From Eimeria necatrix (lineage: Eukaryota > Apicomplexa > Conoidasida > Eucoccidiorida > Eimeriidae): a DNA stretch of 36,757 nucleotides. This document shows positions 22,468 through 34,285 of this stretch, piece after piece. Made by a program: the position numbers and the translations under genes. Location of the stretch: positions 52,099 through 88,855 of the forward strand of contig NW_013651747.1 in NCBI RefSeq assembly GCF_000499385.1. The letters run 5' to 3'. Below the pieces are notes generated by a model that had not been told where the DNA came from, did not search any database, and saw only the letters and a program-made list of their open reading frames with translations. Every line of letters starts with the position of its first letter. Position 1 is the first letter of the stretch.

Positions 22468-22901
22468 ATGAGGTTGCTGCTGCAGCAAGCCGCAGCAGGC
22501 AGCAGCAAGCAGCAGCAAGCAGCAGCAGGCAGCAGCGGCTGGCTGCTGCAGCGACGCTCCAGCACGCGCGGGCTCCACTGCAGCGCAGCAGCCAGCAGCA
22601 ACAAAACTGAAAGCCAAACACTCTGCAAAACGCAGACTTTGAGCTGCAGCAAAGTCTGCTGCAGCAGAGTTTGCTGCTGCTGCTGCTAAGACCGCAGCCC
22701 TGCATGCAGAAGGCCAGCGGGCCCCACAGCCCTCAAGGCTTCCTTCCACAAGTGAAGGGCAGCCCCGAGCAGCTGATTGAAACACTTAAGATAATGAGTC
22801 AGCACTTGCGCGAGCCTTTGGCTGTGGCCCTCGCGGGCCTGCGTTTGCTCGCTGCTCCTCAAAAAGGGCTCCCACTTTCGATCTTCGGCGAATTCCACTA
22901 A
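22468..22901 (+). CDS. Possible mitochondrially targeted small protein
   Basis: An ATG at 22468 opens MRLLLQQAAAGSSKQQQ followed by WLLQRRSSTRGLHCSAAAS, an Arg/Ser/Ala-rich, acid-free N-terminus typical of a mitochondrial presequence with an R-x-F/L-type cleavage region. Unspliced it stops at 22689. A phase-0 intron (donor GTCTGC after about 22652, acceptor CATGCAG, exon from about 22709) would add KASGPHSPQGFLPQVKGSP, EQLIETLKIMSQHLREPLAV and a C-terminus ending at 22901, about 126 aa in total. No family recognised. The minus strand of the second exon is also open, so the strand of that part is unsure. Confidence 0.4.
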
Positions 22902-22920
22902 ACAGCTGAAGAAGAGCTGA

Positions 22921-22978
22921 AGAAAACCTCTATTTTGAGGGTTTTAGGCCCCAAGAAACCTCCAAAATAGAGTTTTCT
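22921..22978. terminator. Imperfect hairpin between genes
   Basis: AGAAAACCTCTATTTTG (from 22921) is complementary, with two single-base bulges, to CAAAATAGAGTTTTCT ending at 22978; the arms are about 23 nt and the spacer about 11 nt. It lies 20 nt after the stop at 22901 and 50 nt before the NSUN2 start. A role in 3'-end formation is only a guess. Confidence 0.45.
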
Positions 22979-23027
22979 CGCTCTGCTGCTGGCCTGCTGC
23001 TGCTGCTCACTCGGGCTTCCCGGGACA

Positions 23028-24018
23028 ATGGGGCCCCGAAACCCCGCAAAGAAGACCCCCCAGGCAGCAGCAGCGGCGGCCAGCGAAGGAATTTGGCAAA
23101 GTGGAGTTGTGCGCCGCAGCGAGGCCTTCGAGGCGTTCTACAAAGAGCAGAAGATCGTGCCTGAGGGTGAGCCCGCGGCCGCCGCCAGGCCCCCGATCCT
23201 CCCCCTTAGCCTGCGTTTCCAGCTTTTATTTGCATCAATTTGGAAAAGATTTTAAAAATTAATTGCGAAAAATCAAATGTGACGCAGAGGAGTGGACAGC
23301 TTTCCTCGAGTGTCTGCGCTCCGACCTGCCCACTGCCTTCCGCGTGGTGTCTATAACCCCCTTTCGCCACTATGTGCACAAGTTCCTTCAAAAGACGCTC
23401 GAAAGGTAGATTTTTTTGCACTTCTTCAATTTTAAACATTAATTTTGTCCATGTGCTGCACTGCAGCAGCTTTTTGCCATTAATTCCGGTGGATTCCGCT
23501 GCTTTCAGTTCCCACTGGCTGTTCACCCGCTTCTCCCGATGCGCGCAGTTCCCGTCTGTCTTTGGCTCTTTTTCAGCCGTTTCTGCGCACGTTTTGTGAC
23601 TTTTTTCGATTGCTGCGCATCCTTGATGGCTTTTCGCGCTGCTGCTGCCTGCTGCTGCTGCTGCCAAGCCTGCAGGAAGATGCTGCTGCAGCAGCTGCAG
23701 CAGCTGCAGCAGCCGGCGGCGCCGCGGACCCGCGGGGCGCGCTGAAGCCCCTGGAGTGGTACAAGAGCGGCTGCGAGGCCTTCCAGCTGGAGGTCTCTCG
23801 CCACGTGTTGAGGACTTGCAAGCCGCTGCTGTGGGTTGTGCTGCTGCTGCTGCGCAGCAGCGCGAGCTGCAGCAGCTGCAGCAGCTGCAGCAGCTGCACC
23901 AGCGCGAGCTGCAGCAGCTGCAGCAGCTGCAGCCGCTGCAGCAGCTGCAGCAGCTGCAGCCGGTGCAGCAGCTGCAGCAGCTGCAGCAGCAGCAGCTGCA
24001 GCAGCAGCAGCAGCTGCT

Positions 24019-24053
<35 letters not shown>

Positions 24054-24280
24054 TGCAGCAAACTGCCGCATGCATGCGCAGCGGTGTGGCTTTTCTTTCC
24101 AGGAATTTGCACAAGTTCCTCGTCGAGCAGTCCGAAGCTGCAACGATTTTCCGCCAAGAAGTGGTTTCGATGATTCCGGCTTTATTTCTTGAACAGGAAA
24201 TTCGGGTAAGTTTTTTTTGAAGACAGACGCCTCCCAGCTAGCCACAGCTAGCCACCAGCTAGCCAGCGGAGGCCCAGGCC

Positions 24281-24320
<40 letters not shown>

Positions 24321-24430
24321 AGTCGCAGCAAAGGCCGCTGAAACGCTGTGCCTGCTGCAGCGCAGCACCTCTTTCCTTTGCTGCAGCGTCGCCCTGGGTT
24401 TCTGCATGCAATGTATCAGGCTGCTGCTGC

Positions 24431-24475
<45 letters not shown>

Positions 24476-24618
24476 AGGGCGACTCCTTGATTCTGGACAT
24501 GTGCGCGGCCCCGGGCTCCAAAACTTCGCAGCTGTTGGAGGCGCTGCACCGCGCGAGCGCGCGGGAGCGCCGAAGCGAAGAGCCGGAGGGCTGGCCGTGC
24601 CTCCCAAGTCTGGACTTG

Positions 24619-24682
<64 letters not shown>

Positions 24683-25023
24683 AGTCGCAACAAAGGCTGC
24701 TGAAACGCTGTGCTTGCTGCAGCGCAGCACCTCTTTCTTTTGCTGCAGCGTCGCCCTGGGTTTCTGCATGCATTGAATCTTATAATTTAATAATAATAAT
24801 ATTAATACTAATAATAATAATAATAATAATAGTAATAGTAATAGTAATAATAATAATAATAAATAATAATAATAATAGTGAGAAAAATATTTTGAAATAT
24901 GTTTTGAATTCCTTGGAGCACTTTGTGCAAGTTTGGGGTGTATGGACATGCGGGCAGCTGGCGCGGTCGTGGCCAACGACGCGGACGCGACGAGGGCTCA
25001 CATGTAAGCCACTTCCACTTGCT

Positions 25024-25055
<32 letters not shown>

Positions 25056-25056
25056 T

Positions 25057-25089
<33 letters not shown>

Positions 25090-25199
25090 GTGTGCTGCTG
25101 GGCGCAGGCTGGTGCACCACCTCCGGCACCTGCACTCTCCCTGTCTGCTGGTGACTTCGCACGCGGCGCAGTTCTTCCCCACAGTCTTCCCCCCCCCCC

Positions 25200-25257
<58 letters not shown>

Positions 25258-26515
25258 AGAAGCCCCGCTGCAGTTCCACGCAGTGCTCTGCGACGCCCCC
25301 TGCTCCGGCGACGGCACTCTGCGCAAAAGCCGCGGCCTTTGGGCCTCCTGGAGTCCTCACCAGGGGCTCGGCTGCCACCGCCTGCAGCTCCAGCTTCTCC
25401 TCAGGTGCGGCTAGCTAGCTAGCTAGCTAGCTAGCTAGCCAGCTAGCCAGCTAGCTAGCTAGCTAGCTAGCTAGCTAGCTAGCTGGCTGGCTAGCTGGCG
25501 AAAGAGAGAGAGAGAGAGCTGTGGCTAACTAGCCGGCTGGCTAGCTAGCTAGTTACCTGGCTGGCGAGAGAGAGCTGTAGCTAGCTAGCTAGCTAGCTAG
25601 CTAGTTTGCTTGGCAGCTAGCTAGTTAGCGAGCGAGCCAGAACTGCAGCTGGCTAGCGAGTGGGCCAGCGCTTTGGCTAGCCAGCCAGCCATAGCTGGCT
25701 AGCTGGCCAGCTAGCTGCAGCTAGCTAGCTGGCCAGCTAGCTGCAGCTAGCCAGCTAGCTAGCCAGCTAGCTAGCTAGCCACGGAAGCAAACTCTCGCTG
25801 CTTTGCTGCTGCAGGGGAATAAAACTCTGCAAAGTCGGCGGCCGCCTCGTCTACAGCACCTGCGCTCTCAACCCCGTCGAGAACGAGGCTGTCGTCTGCG
25901 CCGCCATTGTCAGTTTGCATGCATGCAACACTGCCTGCATGCATGCATGCATGCATGCATGCAAAACTGCATGCATGCATGCATGCATGCAAAACTGCAT
26001 GCATGCATGCATGCATGCATGCATGCATGCATGCATGCATGCATGCATGCATGCAAAACTGCATGCATGCGTGCATGCATGCATGCAAAACTGCATGCAT
26101 GCATGCATGCATGCAAGCAGGAACTGCAGTTCTTGCATGCATGCAAAACTGCAGTTCTTGCAGTTCTTGCATGCATGCAAGAAGAGCAGTTCTTGCACTT
26201 CTTGCATGCATGCAGGAACTGCACTTCTTGCATGCATGCAAGAACTGCACTTCTTGCATGCATGCAAATGCATGCATGCAAATGCATGCATGCAAATGCA
26301 TGCATGCAAATGCATGCATGCAAATGCATGCATGCAAAAGTCCTGAAAGTTCTTTTGCTGCTGCTGCGTCTGCTGCGCTGCAGGCGAAGTCCGGCGGGGC
26401 TGTCGAGCTGGAGGACTGTTCGCGGGATTTGCCGTCTTTGCGGCGGAGTCCGGGAAAAAGCAGTTGTGAGAAAAGCTTTTTATATTTTTATTTCATTTTT
26501 GAGTCCTTAAACCCC

Positions 26516-26565
<50 letters not shown>

Positions 26566-26696
26566 AGTCGCGTGCACTGGGAAGGCCGCTGGTTCGAGTC
26601 TGCAGCCCCCGCTGCTGCTGCCGCTGCTGCTGCTGCTGCTGCTGCTGCATGGCGTGTGCACTGGGAAGGCAGCTGGTTCGAGTCTGCAGCCCCCGC

Positions 26697-26753
<57 letters not shown>

Positions 26754-27701
26754 AGGGCGGGTGCACTGGGAAGGCCGCTGGTTCGACTCTTTCGCCCAAG
26801 TCCCCAAAACAGCAAAAGCTCTCAAGAAAATCCGCCAGTCGATGTTTCCCCCTTTGGGGCCCTCTGCGGTGCCGCTGCAGCGCTGCATGCGTTTTTTGCC
26901 GCACTTGAACAACACTGGTGCGCTGCAGCAGCTGCTGCTGCAGCAGAGCTTTCTTGCTGCTGCAGCAGAGCTTTCTTGCTGCTGCAGCGGGGCTTTCTTG
27001 CTGCTGCAGCGGAGCTTTCTTGCTGCTGCAGCGGAGCTTTCTTGCTGCTGCAGCAGAGGTTTCTTGGTGCTGCAGCAGAGCTTTCTTGGTGCTGCAGCAG
27101 AGCTTTCTTGCTGCAGCAGCAGAAATTTCTTGCTGCAGCAGCAGATCTTTCTTGCTGCTGCAGCACAGCTTCCTTAAAGCCAAAAACTCGGCCAGTTTCC
27201 CAGTGGCGGAGCTTGCTGCTCCCGCGCCTGCTGCGCAGCAGCAAAGATATCCTGCTGCAGACTTGCTGCAGACTTGCTGCAGACTTGCTGCAGACTTGCT
27301 GCAGACTTGCTGCAGACTTGCTGCAGCTTTGCTGCAGCTTTGCTGCAGACTTGCTGCTGATTTGCTGCAGCTTTGCTGCTGATTTGCTGCAGCTTTGCTG
27401 CTGATTTGTTTGCAGGGGGTTTTTTCGTGGCAGTGCTGCGGAAAGTGCGGGAAGTGCCTCTTGGAAAGCCTTGTGGTCCAGTGGACCATTTGGAAGATCC
27501 GGAAAAGCAGCAAAAGGACTTTGAAGACAAAATAAAAGCTGAGGAAACTTCGGAAGATGAAGATCCTGCTGCAGCTGCTGCAGCAGCAGCAGCTGCTGCT
27601 GCTGCTGCGGGGCCGGCAGCCCGGCGTTTTGAACAGATCCAGCTGGACATGGTCGGCCTCGACTGGCAGCCCGAGCTGCTGCAGCAGCAGGAGCAGCAGC
27701 T

Positions 27702-27733
<32 letters not shown>

Positions 27734-27843
27734 TGCTGCTGCTCGCGCAAGAAAAGCGCCGCGAGTTGGACGGGGAAGCCGAGCAAGACTTGAAATCTGA
27801 GGCGAGCGAGGCCGCTGCAGCAGCAGCTGCAGCTGTGCAACCC

Positions 27844-27877
<34 letters not shown>

Positions 27878-28859
27878 GCAGCCCGGGCTGCGGGCCGCCG
27901 CTGCAGCCCGGATCCTCTGCGCCGGCTGTGTCTCTTGCCACTTTAGAAGAAACAACTAAACTGGTTTTTGAAACTTTGGAAGTTCGCGACGAAATTTTGT
28001 CGGAAAAAAACACAAGTCCGGAGCTGCGGGCAGCAGCGCAGCGGCTGCGTTCGCACTTGTACTTCCGGCGGAAAGCAGCGGAAAGCTGCGGTCTGGAGGC
28101 CGGCGAAGAGCCTTTTGGAAGTGAAAATGAATTTAAAAGAATTCCAAATGAATTTAAAAGAATTCCGCGAAGACTTTTTTTCGTTTCCGAAGGAGTTCAG
28201 ACTTTCGCGCGGGCCCTGGGCGCTTCCCGCTACAAGATCGTGAACGCCGGCTGCCTGGCTTTCCAGGCGCGGGCCAGGGGGGTCTTCCGCGTGGCTTACG
28301 GGGGCTCTCAGTGGCTGGCCCCGTTTTGCGAGGTTTTGAGTGGTTTTGCTGCAGATTCGCAGCAGCAGCAGCTGCAGCAGCAGCAGCAGCAGCAGCAGGT
28401 GCTGCTGCAGCAGCAGCAGCAGGCGGCGGCGCAGTGCGGGCTTTCGGCGCGGCCCAGCGAGGCTGCGGGGCGGCGAGTGCTGCGGATTCCTTGCGAGCTT
28501 TTGTACGGGCTGGTGGCCACAAAACAAGAAGACAGAAGAGTTCCTTTCAAGAAGATCCAGGAGCTTCCCTGCGGCCAAGTCCTCGTGGACAGCTCCTGCG
28601 AGGGCTCGCTGCTGCTCCTCGCCAAGATCCCGCGAGCAGCTGGCTGCGCAAGCAGCAGCAGCAGCAGCAGCAGCTGCTGCTGCAGCTGCTGCTGCAGCAA
28701 CGTGGCGGTGAGGGTTTTGCAAAGAGCTGCGGCTGCAGCAGAAGCTTCGGCGGCGCTGAGGCAGCTGCAGCAGCAACGGGTTGCTGCTTTCGCAGCGCGC
28801 ATGCAGCGTTTGCTGCTGCGGATCTTTTGACTTCTGTCTTTTCGACTTTTTGCTTCTGA

Positions 28860-28900
<41 letters not shown>

Positions 28901-29022
28901 AGGTGCCCGCGTGGAGGGGAAGAACCAACGTGGAACTCATGCTGGACTTGAACTCGCGACTTGCACTGCGGAGCCTCTTGGAGGAAAGCGGAGTGCCCGC
29001 GGCAGAGGGAAGTTCTCTTTGA
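23028..29022 (+). CDS. NSUN2: tRNA (cytosine-5) methyltransferase NSUN2/Trm4
   Basis: About 12 exons: 23028-23166, 23288-23405, about 23669-23830, 24103-24205, 24478-24607, 24958-25003, 25108-25404, 25815-25908, 26384-26462, 26756-26917, 27416-28707 and 28903-29022; roughly 913 aa versus 767 in human. Landmarks in order: EAFYKEQKIVPEGEEW (family N-terminus), FRQEVVSMIPALFL, SAM motif LDMCAAPGSKTSQL, VVANDADATRAHM, catalytic motif IV CDAPCSGDGTLRK, motif VI YSTCALNPVENEAVV, SMFPP, RCMRFLPHLNNTGGFFVAVL, and C-terminal VPAWRGRTNVEL. The two catalytic cysteines (about 298 and 348) are 50 residues apart, as in human NSUN2. It transfers methyl from SAM to C5 of tRNA cytosines. Exon 11 carries long Ala and Gln tracts and an EFKRIP duplication. 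The start of exon 3, end of exon 5 and end of exon 9 are the weak joins. Confidence 0.9.
24300..24416. repeat. Intronic module, first copy, before exon 5
   Basis: A roughly 110-nt sequence (CTG tract, GAGTCGCA.CAAAGG, AACGCTGTGC, TTGCTGCAGCGTCGCCCTGG, TTTCTGCATGCA) lies in NSUN2 intron 4. A near-identical copy lies after exon 5 at about 24655-24775. Confidence 0.85.
24655..24775. repeat. Intronic module, second copy, after exon 5
   Basis: Direct repeat of 24300-24416 with few substitutions. The copies flank exon 5, the exon encoding the SAM-binding motif. Confidence 0.85.
24938..24951 (+). other. GGTGTATGGACATG element before a 3' splice site
   Basis: This copy of the recurrent GGTGTAT.. 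element lies 6 nt upstream of the exon 6 acceptor of NSUN2 (CGGGCAG, exon from 24958). Confidence 0.5.
25409..25785. repeat. (CTAG/GCTA)n array in NSUN2 intron 7
   Basis: About 375 nt of GCTAGCTA with GCCAGCTA and GAGAGAGAG interruptions. It begins directly after the exon 7 donor and ends about 30 nt before exon 8. The same class occurs at 11261-11300, 14575-14760 and 35246-35512. Confidence 0.9.
25915..26337. repeat. TGCATGCA array in NSUN2 intron 8
   Basis: TGCATGCA runs are separated by AAAACTGCA, then by AACTGCAGTTCTTGCATGCA units, then by five AATGCATGCATGCA units. All frames are open in parts but give only Met-His-Ala-Cys peptide. Confidence 0.9.
26574..26790 (+). repeat. Triplicated acceptor and start of NSUN2 exon 10
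   Basis: The sequence GTGCACTGGGAAGGCCGCTG plus TTCGA occurs three times (about 26571, 26657 and 26761), each time preceded by a (CTG)nCAG acceptor-like tract. Only the last continues into conserved NSUN2 coding sequence (DSFAQVPKT). The first two run into GTCTGCAGCCCC and another CTG tract. Confidence 0.9.
26930..27410 (+). repeat. NSUN2 intron 10 minisatellites (22 nt and 11 nt)
   Basis: About ten copies of a 22-nt unit (AGCTTTCTTGCTGCTGCAGC) are followed by an 11-nt unit (ACTTGCTGCAG) and its GATTTGCTGCAG variants. The array ends at the TTTGTTTGCAG acceptor of exon 11. Confidence 0.88.
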
Positions 29023-32615
<3,593 letters not shown>

Positions 32616-32676
32616 TTGCTGCAGCAGCAGCAGCAGCAGCAGCAGCAGATGTGCTGCAGCGGGAGGGGAAGAGGGG

Positions 32677-32790
32677 GAGTTCTCAGAAGCCAGAGAGGAC
32701 TTAGCCGCATTAGAGAAGGATTATGAAGAAGTTGGGATTGAAACTGCTGAAGGGGAGGCTGAGGAGGAGGGATATGGTGAAGACTTCTAG
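32677..32790 (+). pseudogene. Tubulin C-terminal tail cassette, copy 2
   Basis: Repeats the last 38 codons (stop included) of the tubulin gene. Copy 1 is 32502-32615. Codon by codon it differs at 7 codons, all synonymous, so the encoded tail is identical. It is preceded by a CAG tract and GCTGCAGCGGGAGGGG. It lies in a different frame from the main gene, and no upstream ATG in that frame yields tubulin. Confidence 0.9.
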
Positions 32791-32860
32791 TTGCTGCAGC
32801 AGCAGCAGCAGCAGATGTGCTGCAGCAGCAGCAGCAGCAGCGGCAGCAGCAGGCGAGGGC

Positions 32861-32974
32861 GAGTTCTCAGAGGCCCGCGAGGACTTGGCGGCGCTGGAGA
32901 AAGACTATGAGGAAGTGAGGATTGAGACTGCGGAGGGGGAGGCTGAAGAAGAGGGGTACGGAGAGGACTTCTAG
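32861..32974 (+). pseudogene. Tubulin C-terminal tail cassette, copy 3
   Basis: Again 38 codons. Relative to copy 1 it has 17 synonymous codon changes and one amino-acid change (Gly to Arg in EEVRIE). It is preceded by a CAG tract and GGCGAGGGCGAG. Whether it is expressed through splicing or is a relic cannot be told from sequence. Confidence 0.9.
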
Positions 32975-33041
32975 ATGCTGCAGCAGCAGCAGCAGCAGCA
33001 GCAGCAGCTGTGCTGCTGCAGCAGCAGCGGGAGGGGAGGGC

Positions 33042-33155
33042 GAGTTCTCAGAGGCCAGAGAGGACTTGGCAGCATTAGAAAAGGATTGTGAGGAAGTGGG
33101 GATTGAGACTGCAGAGGGGGAGGCTGAAGAAGAGGGATACGGAGAGGGCTTCTAG
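33042..33155 (+). pseudogene. Tubulin C-terminal tail cassette, copy 4
   Basis: 38 codons, 15 synonymous changes versus copy 1 and two amino-acid changes (Tyr to Cys in KDCEE, Asp to Gly giving GEGF). It is preceded by a CAG tract and GCAGCGGGAGGGGAGGG. That lead sequence recurs at about 33233-33250 without a following tail, a possible decayed fifth copy reaching the TTCTAG at 33360-33365. Confidence 0.88.
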
Positions 33156-33382
33156 CTGCTGCTGCAGCAGCTGCTGCTGCAGCAGCAGTTGCTGCTGCTG
33201 CTGCTGCAGCAGCTGCTGCTGCTGCAGCTGCTGCAGCGGGAGGGGAGGGGGGTTTGGCTGCGGTTTTCCGCGCTTTTCGGACTTTTGGACTGATTTAGAT
33301 TTGTTTAGAAGTGTTTAGGTTTGTTTGGAGGTGCTGCGTGGGACAGTTCGGAAAGGCACTTCTAGCTGCTGCTGCTGCTGCT

Positions 33383-33415
<33 letters not shown>

Positions 33416-33514
33416 CGAGGAAAGTAGTTTGTTGCGGCAGAGGCGCAGGTAGTAGTTCGCTGCAGCAAAGGCTGCTTTGGAAATAAAGTTAGACAAGGCG
33501 TCCGCAGCGGACAC
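33156..33514. other. CTG/CAG blocks and possible decayed fifth cassette
   Basis: CTGCAGCTGCTG blocks lie at 33156-33240 and 33366-33414. Between them is a non-repetitive piece with a GTTTAG/TTTGTTTGG run. The convergent CSTF2-like gene ends at 33515. Confidence 0.5.
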
Positions 33515-33790
33515 TCAGGGAAGCTGCACGGGCTGCTGCAGCAGACCTCGAGCGCGCAGCGCGCGCCGCAGCGAGAAGATTTGCTGCCGGTGCTGCGGCT
33601 CCAAACGAGCCACTTCTGCATGCGTTATGTGCAGCACTCTGAAGAATAAAAACAAATAAATTAAATAAATAAAACAAATAAATAAATAAAATAAATAAAT
33701 AAATAAAATAATAAAACAAAAAATAAAATAAATAAATAAGAACTATTTAAATCCAAGAAACAAAAATTCACTAACTCGCAACCGGCAGCG

Positions 33791-33832
<42 letters not shown>

Positions 33833-34247
33833 CTCGCGGGAGGCCGCGCTGGCCGTTTTCGCCGATTCGTCCTTTGGCGATATGTATTTAAATTTGAATT
33901 AATTAAATTAATTTGAATTAATTAAATTAATTCAAATTAATTAAATTAAATTAATTTAAATTTATTAAAACTAATTTATATTTATTTCTACGCACTTCTC
34001 CAAAAGCCCCTGAGACCGCAGCAGCTCTTCTATTAAAGCCTCTGCAGCAGGAGGGGCCCTCGCCTCTTCTTCGGAGAGCCAATTCCCTTCTTTTGAATTC
34101 ATGCTGCTGCTGCTGCTGCTGCTGCTGCTGGGGGCCGTCGAAGCAGCAGCAACCTGCTGCTGCTGCTGCTGCGGCGGCTGCAGCAGCTCCTCCTCCGCCT
34201 TCCGCTTCTGGCGACACCCGAAACTCATTGCGTCCTCCCCGTAACTC

Positions 34248-34285
<38 letters not shown>

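Noticed and set aside
22404..22705. Minus-strand frames rich in Cys/Leu opposite the 22468 gene
   Set aside because: They are reverse translations of CAG repeats with no conserved motif.
21619..22785. 388-aa minus-strand frame containing repeated FAVFxSF segments
   Set aside because: It joins 52-nt satellite translation with CAG-derived Ala, overlaps the TOM22-like gene in another frame and starts inside repeats.
23523..24773. 416-aa minus-strand Ala-rich frame over NSUN2
   Set aside because: Antisense of CAG-rich NSUN2 introns and exons. The plus strand carries the conserved enzyme motifs.
443..26337. CRISPR-like arrays
   Set aside because: The regular repeats are head-to-tail satellites without unique spacers, in a eukaryotic, intron-rich context.
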